Shown: piece by piece, positions 1 to 6,086 of the stretch
Layout of the letters: every line of letters starts with the position of its first letter
Position numbering within the stretch: the stretch's first letter is position 1
Assembly: GCA_021107685.1 (NCBI GenBank)
Contig: JAIOSH010000391.1
Location: forward strand, 1-10,630
Source: Bacteroidales bacterium
GTDB lineage: Bacteria > Bacteroidota > Bacteroidia > Bacteroidales > SMBSF39
Reading direction: 5' to 3'
DNA: 10,630 nt
Translations under genes and position numbers: made by a program
The notes under the pieces: model-generated
The model's database searches: none
The model's input: the letters and a program-made list of their open reading frames with translations, nothing else
What the model was told of the DNA's origin: nothing

Positions 1-192
1 CTCTTTAATATACTAAAGGATGCAAGCGGCAGGGATATAGAAGAAAAGCACGGGCCGGCAAAGACCGGGGAGCAGATGCGCAGCGTACTTGACAATAGCC
101 TGGCCAGGAAGGTCCTGGGCTGGAAGCCTGGAGTATCCATAGAAGAGGGGCTAAAGCTGACTTATGAGTGGTTTAAAGAGAATAAGGGATAG
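1..192 (+). CDS. NAD-dependent epimerase/dehydratase (extended SDR), C-terminal fragment
   Basis: Frame 1 is open from the first base to a TAG stop and gives 63 residues; the gene begins outside the window. The tail has the usual end of nucleotide-sugar epimerases and dehydratases: a 'LARKVLGWKP' segment (a sugar nucleotide-binding-side helix and turn) followed by 'SIEEGLKLTYEWFKEN'. In this family (UDP-glucose 4-epimerase, UDP-glucuronate epimerase, dTDP-glucose dehydratase) these last helices close the C-terminal substrate domain. The NAD-binding Rossmann half is not visible, so the exact sugar specificity cannot be given. Codon use (ATA, AGG, CTG, GGC) matches the glycosyltransferase at 1875 and the dehydrogenase at 10338, which supports one polysaccharide locus. 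It is convergent with the toxin gene that ends at 234, and I see no terminator hairpin between them. Confidence 0.85.
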   Translation, partial: LFNILKDASGRDIEEKHGPAKTGEQMRSVLDNSLARKVLGWKPGVSIEEGLKLTYEWFKENKG

Positions 193-233
193 GTGCGGCA
201 TAATAGAACAGGACCAGGGTTTAGAAAACATTC

Positions 234-758
234 CTATGAATACCAGTAGTTTTCCAGCAGTAGGATTTCTATTTTCCTGCTGTTATAGCCTGCATAATTT
301 AGAAACAGTGACCTATCATCTGTAACAAGCTTACAGTTAAATCTCTCCGCAGTAGCAATAAAGATGCAGTCATAGACACTCTCATTTATAGCAATTGCTA
401 TTCTGGTGGCAATTTTTAAAATTTCCTTATCAATATAAAAAATAATTCCAAGATTATATAACCTGTCTATTATATCTAAATTAATATTCTGATATTTTTT
501 AATTTTATTTCTTAGAACGTTTGCCAACTCAAATGCAGATAACTCGGGTATTATTATTTTTATCTCATCATTAAAATACTGCTTTAAAATAAGGTCCGCT
601 TTTTTTGTATTTTTTTCGTCATCCTTAAAAAACCATTTCACAATAACAGATGTGTCCAGAACCACTCTAGCCTTTTTGTTAAAAGACTCTATGGCACTTT
701 CAGAAATTATAAAAATATCATTATCGATTTGTTTTTCTGTATTATTATATTCTGTCAT
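234..758 (-). CDS. VapC-type PIN-domain toxin (pair 1)
   Basis: Predicted PIN-domain ribonuclease toxin of 174 residues. VapC toxins cleave RNA (tRNA or rRNA in studied cases) using a cluster of acidic residues. Those seen here are D35 in 'VVLDTSVIVKWF', E77 in 'PELSAFELANVL', D130 in 'VYDCIFIATA' and D147/D148 in 'LVTDDRSL'. I chose the ATG at 758 because it overlaps the antitoxin stop as ATGA (755-758), the usual coupling of such pairs; an ATG at 779 would add seven residues. No good ribosome site precedes either start, which fits translational coupling. The PIN core begins only at about residue 31, so there is a hydrophilic N-terminal extension that is long for VapC. The gene is AT-rich compared with the neighbouring epimerase. 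The family call is firm; RNA target and activity are inferred. Confidence 0.88.
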   Translation of the reverse strand: MTEYNNTEKQIDNDIFIISESAIESFNKKARVVLDTSVIVKWFFKDDEKNTKKADLILKQYFNDEIKIIIPELSAFELANVLRNKIKKYQNINLDIIDRLYNLGIIFYIDKEILKIATRIAIAINESVYDCIFIATAERFNCKLVTDDRSLFLNYAGYNSRKIEILLLENYWYS

Positions 759-1033
759 TTTTTTGGTAGATCTGCCCATCTGTTATCCCTCAGTCTTTTT
801 ATTTCTTCAGTCGAGTTCCAGCCCTTGAGATCATCGCTTATTTCTTCCCTGATCTGGATGATATCTTCAATTGCCTTTTTCTTTTTTTCTTCAAGAATCC
901 TGTCCTGCAACAGAGCAGAATAATTTTCAAGCGCTTTCATTATAAAGCCGGACCTTGTCAGGTTTACTATTTCCTTATATTTGTCAACTTTTTTTAAAGC
1001 AACTTCAGAAATGGATATATTTATTCTTGCCAT
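755..1033 (-). CDS. Ribbon-helix-helix antitoxin (VapB-type, pair 1)
   Basis: This 92-residue protein probably neutralises the PIN toxin encoded directly downstream. The N-terminus 'MARINISISEVALKKVDKY' is a typical ribbon-helix-helix strand and first helix (the MetJ/Arc-like fold that binds operator DNA as a dimer). It continues through a second helix near 'TRSGFIMKALENYSALLQ'. The rest is charged and helical, rich in Lys and Glu, as expected for the toxin-wrapping tail. The start is supported by a Shine-Dalgarno site, AAGGAG on the minus strand at 1045-1050, 11 bases before the ATG. Its stop overlaps the toxin start by four bases. Transcription runs away from pair 2, and the long inverted repeat at 1094-1133 lies in the shared upstream region, so autoregulation through it is plausible but not shown. 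Confidence 0.83.
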   Translation of the reverse strand: MARINISISEVALKKVDKYKEIVNLTRSGFIMKALENYSALLQDRILEEKKKKAIEDIIQIREEISDDLKGWNSTEEIKRLRDNRWADLPKK

Positions 1034-1093
1034 TTTTTATAGCACTCCTTTATTGTGCAGTTTTGAACAAAATATTAAATTGTGACGATTGAG

Positions 1094-1133
1094 AACATTA
1101 TTATTGTGTAAATTATTACACAATAATAATGTT
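1094..1133. repeat. Perfect 18-bp inverted repeat with 4-base loop between divergent toxin-antitoxin pairs
   Basis: The left arm (1094-1111) starts AACATTATTATTG. The right arm (1116-1133) is its exact reverse complement, with ATTA between them. It lies in the 221 bases separating the two antitoxin starts, about 60 bases before the pair 1 antitoxin and 120 before the pair 2 antitoxin. There is no T-run after either arm, and it sits between divergent genes, so a terminator is unlikely. Ribbon-helix-helix antitoxins bind inverted repeats near their promoters, so an operator is the simplest reading. A mobile-element relic is an alternative. Confidence 0.7.
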
Positions 1134-1153
1134 ATGTAAAGGGAAAAGAGGAA

Positions 1154-1188
1154 ATATTATATTACTAAAGGATATAAAAATATAATAT
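1154..1188. repeat. Second AT-only inverted repeat in the divergent promoter region
   Basis: ATATTATATT (1154-1163) pairs exactly with AATATAATAT (1179-1188) across a 15-base spacer. The right arm contains a perfect TATAAT (1181-1186). It could be an operator over a -10 box for the pair 2 antitoxin, but in such AT-rich DNA a 10-bp arm may arise by chance. No convincing -35 box sits 16-18 bases upstream. Another possible -10, TATTAT at 1225-1230, is closer to the gene. Confidence 0.35.
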
Positions 1189-1254
1189 AAATAATACTCC
1201 TTTTCATTTTATTTGGAATTGGTGTATTATATGTGTATCAGGAGGTGTATAGCA

Positions 1255-1455
1255 ATGCGGACAAATATTGTTATAGAGGATAACTTACTAAAGGAAGCTT
1301 TTAAATATACAGATGTTTCAACGAAAAAGGATTTAATAAACCATGTCCTAATTGAATTTATAAAGAATCAAAAAAGATTAGATATAAGAGAAATACAGGG
1401 AAAAATTTCATTTAAAGATGACTATGATTATAAGAAATTGAGAAAAGGCATATAG
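1255..1455 (+). CDS. VapB-family antitoxin (pair 2)
   Basis: This 66-residue protein is probably the antitoxin of the PIN toxin starting three bases after it. The start 'MRTNIVIEDNLLKEAFKYT' is the hallmark of the VapB antitoxin family: a DNA-binding strand 'TNIVIED' then a helix. It is followed by 'STKKDLINHVLIEFIK' and a toxin-binding tail with 'DIREIQGKISF', which corresponds to the conserved 'RELRGKI.W' segment. I chose the ATG at 1255, not the one at 1213, because a strong Shine-Dalgarno site (GGAGGTG, 1241-1247) stands seven bases before it and the conserved family start falls exactly there. It is divergent from pair 1 and AT-rich. VapB proteins normally repress their own operon with the toxin as co-repressor; that is inferred here. 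Confidence 0.88.
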   Translation: MRTNIVIEDNLLKEAFKYTDVSTKKDLINHVLIEFIKNQKRLDIREIQGKISFKDDYDYKKLRKGI

Positions 1456-1457
1456 GG

Positions 1458-1853
1458 ATGGTTCTTGTTGATACTTCTGTATTTATAAATTATTTAAAAA
1501 ATATTGAAAATAAAAAAGTAATTAAATTCAAGGAATTATTAGACCTTAAAATACCATTTGGAATAAATCCCTATGTATATCAGGAATTGCTGCAGGGAAC
1601 AAAAACAGAAAAAGATTTTAATTTACTAAAAAAATATTTGGATACGCAAAATTTCTATTATTTAAGCAATGGTTTAAAGTCATACGAAGAAGCTGCAAAA
1701 ATATATTTTAACTGCCGGAAAAAAGGCATAACTATTTCAAGCACAATTGATCTGCTTATTGCCCGCACCTGTATTGAAAATGATATTTATCTTCTTCATG
1801 ATGATAAAGAATTTGATTTAATATCAAAGATAATTAAAATAAAAATATATTAA
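1458..1853 (+). CDS. VapC-type PIN-domain toxin (pair 2)
   Basis: A 131-residue PIN-domain endoribonuclease, the standard length for VapC. Acidic site residues are visible as D5 in 'MVLVDTSVFINYL', E43 in 'YQELLQGT', D98 in 'STIDLLIARTC' and D115/D116 in 'LLHDDKEFD'. The 'ISSTIDLLIA' segment is typical of the tRNA-targeting VapC branch, though target choice cannot be read from sequence. The start lies two bases after the antitoxin stop (1453-1455), so the pair is an operon with coupled translation. The glycosyltransferase ribosome site begins only seven bases after the toxin stop and on the same strand. Read-through from this toxin operon into the sugar gene is therefore likely. No frameshift or missing residue is seen, so the pair looks functional. 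Confidence 0.9.
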   Translation: MVLVDTSVFINYLKNIENKKVIKFKELLDLKIPFGINPYVYQELLQGTKTEKDFNLLKKYLDTQNFYYLSNGLKSYEEAAKIYFNCRKKGITISSTIDLLIARTCIENDIYLLHDDKEFDLISKIIKIKIY

Positions 1854-1860
1854 CTTTAAA

Positions 1861-1877
1861 GAGAGGTAATAAAGATC
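1861..1877 (+). promoter_or_regulatory. Ribosome binding site pointing to an ATC start codon
   Basis: GAGAGGT (1861-1867) is followed seven bases later by ATC (1875-1877). That is the correct distance for initiation of the glycosyltransferase frame. Between the upstream in-frame stop (TAA, 1857) and the ATG at 1938 there is no in-frame ATG, GTG or TTG. The site decides the start, because the conserved glycosyltransferase N-terminus lies between 1875 and 1938. Confidence 0.6.
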
Positions 1878-3065
1878 AAAGGCAAGAAAGTACTAAACAT
1901 AGTCCCCACACCCTTCTTTGCGGACAGGGGCTGCCATATGAGGATACTTGGCGAGATGAAGGCCCTCGAAAAGAATGGCTATCAGAATATAATCGTCACC
2001 TATCATAATGGCCGCGACCTTAAAGGACTGGATATAAGGAGGATAGTAAATATCCCCTGGTACAAAAAGCTCGAAGCCGGTCCATCGATACACAAGTTTT
2101 ATATAGATATACTCCTCTTTTTCAAAGCAGCAGCTGTATATATTAAGGAAAAGCCCGATATCATCTATGGCCATCTCCATGAAGGCGCCTTTGTGGGCGG
2201 CCTGGTAAAGTATCTTCTTACCTTCGGCAGAGTACCGCTTGTCTTTGATGTCCAGGGAAGTCTTACCGACGAGCTTGATACTTTCGATTGGCTCAGGGGC
2301 AGGAAGGTGATCAGGTGGCTATTTCATAGCTTTGAGAAGTTTATATGCAGCATGCCGGATTTCTTCATATGCAGCTCGGTCTCAAATGGCGATATTATAA
2401 AGGAGCGGTTCAAAAAGGATCCTGACAGGGTAAAAGTCGTAATAGATGGTGTCCATACTGATTTCTTTGACAGTCCCCCGAAAAAAGGATTTAAAAAAGA
2501 GCTGGGCATACCCGCAGACGTCCCCCTTATAATATTTACCGGAGCGCTGCTTGCCGCCAAGGGGATATGGAACCTTGTGGATGCCATACCAGCTGTCATC
2601 AAAGAGAGAAAGGATATACACTTTCTCATAGTGGGGTATCCCGTAGAGGAGACTAAGAAGAAAATTGAAGAGTTAAATGTACAGGATAATGTACACTTTA
2701 CTGGTATGGTCGATTACTTCAAGCTTCCGGACTATCTTAATATTAGCGATATAGCGGTGGAGCCCAAAATGGAAAAGGCAGGGGAAGCCAGCGGCAAGGT
2801 AATAAATTATATGGGAGCGGGACTTCCAGTAGTATGCTTTGATGGTAAAAACAACCGCAGGTTCCTTGAAGACGGCGGGATATATGCTGCCGGCAACAAA
2901 ATAGAGAACCTGGCGGGAAAGATGATATGGGCCGTAGAGAACCCGGAGGAAGCAAAGAAGCTCGGAGATAAGAATAAGCAGAGGGTCGAGGAAGTATTTT
3001 CCTGGAACAATAGCATAAAAGATACTGTTGAGGCGTTTAAGAAATTAACTTATAAGAATAAATAG
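1875..3065 (+). CDS. Glycosyltransferase family 4 (GT-B fold)
   Basis: A 396-residue retaining GT-B glycosyltransferase that should transfer a sugar from a nucleotide donor to a lipid-linked or growing glycan at the inner face of the membrane. The N-terminal acceptor domain opens with 'KVLNIVPTPFFADRGCHMRI', the first strand and glycine-containing loop of this group. The donor domain starts near residue 210. It has 'FTGALLAAKG' (about 221-230) and the donor-site segment 'EASGKVINYMGAGLPVV' (304-320), where the second Glu of the classical EX7E motif is Tyr, as in some GT4 subgroups as I recall them. Starting at the ATG of 1938 would delete the first strand, so I extend to ATC at 1875. Codon use matches the epimerase and the dehydrogenase, unlike the AT-rich accessory genes around it. 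The exact donor and acceptor are unknown. Confidence 0.85.
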   Translation: MKGKKVLNIVPTPFFADRGCHMRILGEMKALEKNGYQNIIVTYHNGRDLKGLDIRRIVNIPWYKKLEAGPSIHKFYIDILLFFKAAAVYIKEKPDIIYGHLHEGAFVGGLVKYLLTFGRVPLVFDVQGSLTDELDTFDWLRGRKVIRWLFHSFEKFICSMPDFFICSSVSNGDIIKERFKKDPDRVKVVIDGVHTDFFDSPPKKGFKKELGIPADVPLIIFTGALLAAKGIWNLVDAIPAVIKERKDIHFLIVGYPVEETKKKIEELNVQDNVHFTGMVDYFKLPDYLNISDIAVEPKMEKAGEASGKVINYMGAGLPVVCFDGKNNRRFLEDGGIYAAGNKIENLAGKMIWAVENPEEAKKLGDKNKQRVEEVFSWNNSIKDTVEAFKKLTYKNK

Positions 3066-3180
3066 GCATATTGGAAGGATCCTTAAATAGGATCAGGCAA
3101 TGATTTGCAAAATTTTCATAATAAGTGCCCTGGTTTTTCTTTCTTTTGTTTTACTGAACAATACGGCATTAGGACAAACG
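3066..3180 (-). pseudogene. Fossil fragment of a DUF4143 ATPase (C-terminal end fused to its promoter region)
   Basis: This gap between the glycosyltransferase and the next ATPase is a deleted gene. Bases 3121-3152 match 7430-7461, inside the C-terminal coding part of the minus-strand ATPase, at 31 of 32 positions. Directly after that, TACTGAACAATA (3152-3163) matches 8625-8636 in that gene's upstream region, so about 1.16 kb of gene body is missing between the two blocks. Read on the minus strand, 3092-3132 gives 'TRALIMKILQIIA' then a stop, comparable to 'TRALIEAS...NNLLIIT' in the intact gene with a short in-frame loss. Bases 3066-3125 are also the left copy of an imperfect direct repeat (right copy 4581-4637, 49 of 57 aligned positions by hand). 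Confidence 0.65.
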
Positions 3181-3194
3181 AATTAAAATTGCTG

Positions 3195-3206
3195 ACAGTT
3201 AACTGT
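3195..3206. repeat. 12-bp perfect palindrome ACAGTTAACTGT
   Basis: The 240 bases between the glycosyltransferase stop and the first ATPase hold the fossil fragment (3066-3180), this palindrome, and the promoter repeats at 3251-3300. The palindrome is self-complementary over all 12 bases and does not extend further. It might be a protein-binding site, but no gene start is close enough to say which gene it would serve. Confidence 0.3.
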
Positions 3207-3250
3207 TTAATCGGATTATTCTTTTAGAAAAGCTAATATTATAAAATGAG

Positions 3251-3300
3251 TTTACCCTGCTAAAATATAACTTGTCATTTACTTTTACCCTGCTAAAATA
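3251..3300 (+). repeat. Tandem 17-bp repeat in the promoter of the first DUF4143 ATPase
   Basis: TTTACCCTGCTAAAATA occurs exactly at 3251-3267 and again at 3284-3300, start to start 33 bases apart, about three helical turns. The second copy carries the -10 box of the ATPase promoter. The first copy has the same -10-like core but no -35 box in front. It may be a duplicated operator or the trace of a small duplication. Confidence 0.7.
3272..3299 (+). promoter_or_regulatory. Sigma70-type promoter giving an apparently leaderless ATPase mRNA
   Basis: The -35 is TTGTCA (3272-3277), the spacer is 16 bases, and the -10 is TAAAAT (3294-3299) preceded by an extended TGC. The ATG of the ATPase is at 3306, six bases after the -10, so transcription should begin at or beside the start codon. 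No Shine-Dalgarno site is present, in agreement with leaderless translation. Confidence 0.55.
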
Positions 3301-3305
3301 CAAGT

Positions 3306-4571
3306 ATGGCTAAAGAATACATAAAAAGAGCTATTTTAAGTGATTTAAAATCACATTTAAATAGAAAAGAAATTACTATGCTTGTTGGTCCGCGCCAATG
3401 TGGTAAAACAACAACTATGAATCTTTTGAAAAAGGATTTGGAGGAAAAAAACAATAAAGTCCTATTTCTTAATTTAGACATAACTGAAGATAAAAAATAT
3501 CTTGCAACACAAGAAAAATTGATTAATAAGATTAAGTTAGAATTTGGCAATGATCCAGGATTTGTTTTTATTGACGAAGTACAGAGGAAAGAGAATGCGG
3601 GATTATTTTTGAAAGGAATTTATGATATGGATTTGCCATACAAATTCATAGTTTCTGGCTCTGGAAATATAGAGTTAAAAGAAAAAGTTAGTGAGTCCTT
3701 AATGGGCAGAAAAAGATTATTTAATATGAGCACGATTACTTTTGATGAATTTGTTAATTTTAAAACGGAGTATAAATATGAAGATAGGTTGGAGCAATTT
3801 TTTGAAATTGAAGAGGAGAAAGGAGAAAATTTTCTTTTGGAATATTTGAATTTTGGTGGTTATCCCAGGGTTATTACCAGTATTTCTTTAGAAGAAAAAA
3901 ACATAGAGATAGATGAAATTTATCAAAGCTATATAAATAAAGATATTATTAAATGGTTGCGTGTTGAAAAAATTGATGCTTTTGAAAAAATGATGAAAAT
4001 TTCTGCATCTCAGGTTGGAAATTTAGTTAGTTACTCATCGCTTGCTAATGGTGTTGGTATTTCTGTTGAGACTGTAAAAAATTATTTGTGGTATTTAGAA
4101 AAAACATTTGTTTTAGATAGGTGTCGGCCTTTCTTTAAAAATAAGAAAAAAGAAATTATTAAATCGCCAATTTTTTATTTTCATGATATAGGACTCAGAA
4201 ATTATGCTGTTAATAAATTTGGGAAACTTGATGAAATAGATGATAATCTGGGTTTTTTATTTGAAAATTTTACTTTCAATATTTTAAAGGAAAGATTGTA
4301 CAACTCTAATACTGAGATAAATTTTTGGAGAACGAAGAGTTGCGCTGAAGTTGATTTTGTAATTGATTTTGAAAGTGAAATCATACCGATAGAGGTTAAA
4401 TTTAAGAATTTTAGTAAAATGAAGATAGAAAAATCTATACAGAGTTTTATTAAAAAATATAAGCCAAAAAATGCTTTTGTGGTTAATAAAAATTTGTCTG
4501 GTAAAATAACTTTTAAAAATACAAACGTTTGCTTTACTCCATTTTGGAAAATAAAAGATGAGATCATATAA
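3306..4571 (+). CDS. AAA ATPase with DUF4143 domain (COG1373-like), copy 1
   Basis: A 421-residue ATPase of the AAA_14/DUF4143 type. The AAA part has a P-loop 'GPRQCGKTT' (28-36), Walker B 'FVFIDEVQ' (86-93), a sensor-like 'FIVSGSGNIEL' near 115-125 and 'SLMGRKRLF' after it. The C-terminal half has 'GGYPRVI' (about 184), a helical linker with a possible winged helix, and a restriction-nuclease-like strand pair 'FWRT...AEVDF...IPIEVKF' with E348, D350, E363 and K365. That pattern resembles the PD-(D/E)XK fold, so DNA or RNA cleavage or binding is possible; biochemical function is not known to me. All motifs are intact. The gene stands alone, is AT-rich, is bracketed by a direct repeat (3066-3125 and 4581-4637), and appears leaderless. 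A stress or defence role would be a guess. Confidence 0.88.
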   Translation: MAKEYIKRAILSDLKSHLNRKEITMLVGPRQCGKTTTMNLLKKDLEEKNNKVLFLNLDITEDKKYLATQEKLINKIKLEFGNDPGFVFIDEVQRKENAGLFLKGIYDMDLPYKFIVSGSGNIELKEKVSESLMGRKRLFNMSTITFDEFVNFKTEYKYEDRLEQFFEIEEEKGENFLLEYLNFGGYPRVITSISLEEKNIEIDEIYQSYINKDIIKWLRVEKIDAFEKMMKISASQVGNLVSYSSLANGVGISVETVKNYLWYLEKTFVLDRCRPFFKNKKKEIIKSPIFYFHDIGLRNYAVNKFGKLDEIDDNLGFLFENFTFNILKERLYNSNTEINFWRTKSCAEVDFVIDFESEIIPIEVKFKNFSKMKIEKSIQSFIKKYKPKNAFVVNKNLSGKITFKNTNVCFTPFWKIKDEII

Positions 4572-4580
4572 TTCGGCTAA

Positions 4581-4640
4581 GCATACTGGAAGGCTTAAAT
4601 AGGAGTAATCAATAATTTGCAATATTTTAATAATAAGGCT
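4581..4640 (-). pseudogene. Fossil C-terminal fragment of a DUF4143 ATPase (right copy of direct repeat)
   Basis: These bases match 3066-3125 in the same orientation: 49 of 57 aligned positions, one 3-base gap. Read on the minus strand they give 'ALLLKYCKLLITPI', which resembles the tail of DUF4143 proteins (compare 'ALIEASQDLDCNNLLIIT' in the minus-strand copy). It is too short to be a gene. It lies in the 148-base gap between copies 1 and 2 and seems to be debris from an older minus-strand paralogue. The repeat is seen directly; the protein ancestry is inferred and less sure than for the left copy. Confidence 0.45.
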
Positions 4641-4672
4641 ATTATTATTAAAATAGATTTAGTAATTATCGC

Positions 4673-4698
4673 ATCATTATTAAAAACTTATTAATGAT
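4673..4698. repeat. Inverted repeat ahead of ATPase copy 2
   Basis: ATCATTA (4673-4679) pairs with TAATGAT (4692-4698) across 12 bases. It stands 21 bases before the start of copy 2, where an operator would be expected. I find no clear -35/-10 pair and no Shine-Dalgarno site for this gene. The arms are short and AT-rich, so this is a weak call. Confidence 0.3.
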
Positions 4699-4719
4699 AA
4701 GCATTAGAAAAAGAATAAA

Positions 4720-6009
4720 ATGGAATATATACCCAGAAAATTATCAACTGAATTAATAAAGTGGCTGGAAAGAAAAGAGATACTTGCCATTAGAGGTCCA
4801 AGACAATCCGGAAAAACAACGCTGCTGGAATATTTAAGTACCTATATAAGAGAAAATATATCACCTACAAATATCATATCTATAAGTTTTGAGGATAAAG
4901 ATCTGGTTTCTAATTTTTCCAAAGACCCAAGAAGTTTTATTGAGTCATATATAGCACCAGAAGGACAAAACCGCTGCTACTTCCTTTTAGATGAATTTCA
5001 ATATATTAAAGATGGGGGTCAAAAATTAAAGCTTCTTTATGATACAGTTAAAAATGTAAAATTTATAATTACAGGTTCTTCATCTTTAGAGCTTACAGAT
5101 AATACCATAAAGTATCTGGTGGGGAGAGTTTTTTTATTTAATTTATATCAATTTGATTTTGAAGAATATTTATTTACCCGGCCTGAAAATATTTTAAATT
5201 TATATAAAAAAAATAATGCACTAATTTCAGATTTTATTTTTGAGGGTAAAAAGATAAAAAATATCAGCAATATATTTTCTGAGGATTTTATTAAAATATA
5301 CGAAGAGTATTGTATCTTTGGAGGGTACCCGGAAGTAGTCATAGCAAAAAAAAGTGATGAAAAAAAAATAATTTTAAAAAATATTTACAATACCTATATT
5401 GATAAAGACATAATCGGCTTACTAAGGCTGGAAGATGATTATAACTTTAGAGATATTACTATGATTCTTGCAAGCCAAATTGGAAGTATCCTTAATTATC
5501 AAAATTTAGCCAAAGACGGTCTTACTTATTATAAAAAATTAAAACAGTATTTATCTATTTTAGAAGAAACTTATATTATAAAAAGAATAAGGCCATATTA
5601 TAAAAAAAACACTTTAGAAATTAGAAAAAATCCCAAACTTTATTTTATTGATAATGGTCTTAGAAACTCAATCATTGAAAATTATAATGAATTTATTATC
5701 AGAGGCGATAAAGGCGGAATGGTTGAAAATATTGTATTTTCACAATTTTTAAAGAAAGGTATTTCCCATATCAAATATTGGAGAACAGTAAATGATGCAG
5801 AAGTAGATTTCATAATAAAAGCTGGTAGTGATTTTATCCCGGTTGAAGTAAAATATACTACGTTTACTTCCCCAAAACCCGGGAGGAGCTTTGTAAATTA
5901 TATAAAAAGATATAATCCTCCCCGTGGATTGATATTAACCAGGGGTTTTCAGGGAGAGATTAAAATCAACAATACTGAAGTGATTTTTGCACCTGTTTGG
6001 TTTATTTGA
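4720..6009 (+). CDS. AAA ATPase with DUF4143 domain (COG1373-like), copy 2
   Basis: A 429-residue member of the same family, well diverged from copy 1. The P-loop is 'GPRQSGKTT' (26-34) and Walker B is 'YFLLDEFQY' (87-95), followed by 'FIITGSSSLEL' and 'YLVGRVFLF'. A lysine/asparagine-rich insert of about 30 residues precedes 'FGGYPEVV'. The C-terminal nuclease-like core is complete: 'YWRT' (353-356), then E361, D363, E376 and K378 in 'AEVDF' and 'VEVKY'. ATP hydrolysis is expected; the substrate is unknown. The start at 4720 places the usual short helix in front of the P-loop, but the upstream A-rich stretch has no real Shine-Dalgarno site. It is a single-gene unit, with a 148-base gap before it and 77 bases before copy 3. 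Confidence 0.88.
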   Translation: MEYIPRKLSTELIKWLERKEILAIRGPRQSGKTTLLEYLSTYIRENISPTNIISISFEDKDLVSNFSKDPRSFIESYIAPEGQNRCYFLLDEFQYIKDGGQKLKLLYDTVKNVKFIITGSSSLELTDNTIKYLVGRVFLFNLYQFDFEEYLFTRPENILNLYKKNNALISDFIFEGKKIKNISNIFSEDFIKIYEEYCIFGGYPEVVIAKKSDEKKIILKNIYNTYIDKDIIGLLRLEDDYNFRDITMILASQIGSILNYQNLAKDGLTYYKKLKQYLSILEETYIIKRIRPYYKKNTLEIRKNPKLYFIDNGLRNSIIENYNEFIIRGDKGGMVENIVFSQFLKKGISHIKYWRTVNDAEVDFIIKAGSDFIPVEVKYTTFTSPKPGRSFVNYIKRYNPPRGLILTRGFQGEIKINNTEVIFAPVWFI

Positions 6010-6048
6010 TAAGAGAAAATATTAATATATTAAAGAGATATCTTTAGA

Positions 6049-6079
6049 TTGACAATGCTACCCGTATTTAGTAAAATAC
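6049..6079 (+). promoter_or_regulatory. Consensus promoter with internal inverted repeat, ahead of ATPase copy 3
   Basis: TTGACA (6049-6054), a 17-base spacer and TAAAAT (6072-6077) form a near-perfect sigma70 promoter. The ATG of copy 3 is at 6087, nine bases after the -10, and no ribosome site is present, so the mRNA is probably leaderless or nearly so. GTATTT (6064-6069) and AAATAC (6074-6079) form an inverted repeat across the -10 box, a likely operator. The spacer contains TACCC, and the -10 lies in TAAAATACA; both strings also occur ahead of copy 1. Confidence 0.65.
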
Positions 6080-6086
6080 AGGCATT

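Noticed and set aside
729..923. Plus-strand small hydrophobic ORF
   Set aside because: It is opposite the pair 1 antitoxin and toxin start. Its Phe/Ser-rich make-up is the complement of Lys/Glu codons, and no ribosome site is present.
1094..1133. Rho-independent terminator
   Set aside because: The stem is AT-only, no T-run follows either arm, and it lies between divergent gene starts.
3251..3300. Start of a CRISPR array
   Set aside because: There are only two copies of a 17-base unit with one 16-base gap, and the second copy contains a promoter -10 box. No cas genes are present.
3066..4637. Insertion sequence with target-site duplication around copy 1
   Set aside because: The repeats are about 60 bases and imperfect, no terminal inverted repeats were found, and no transposase is encoded. 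Paralogue tails explain them better.
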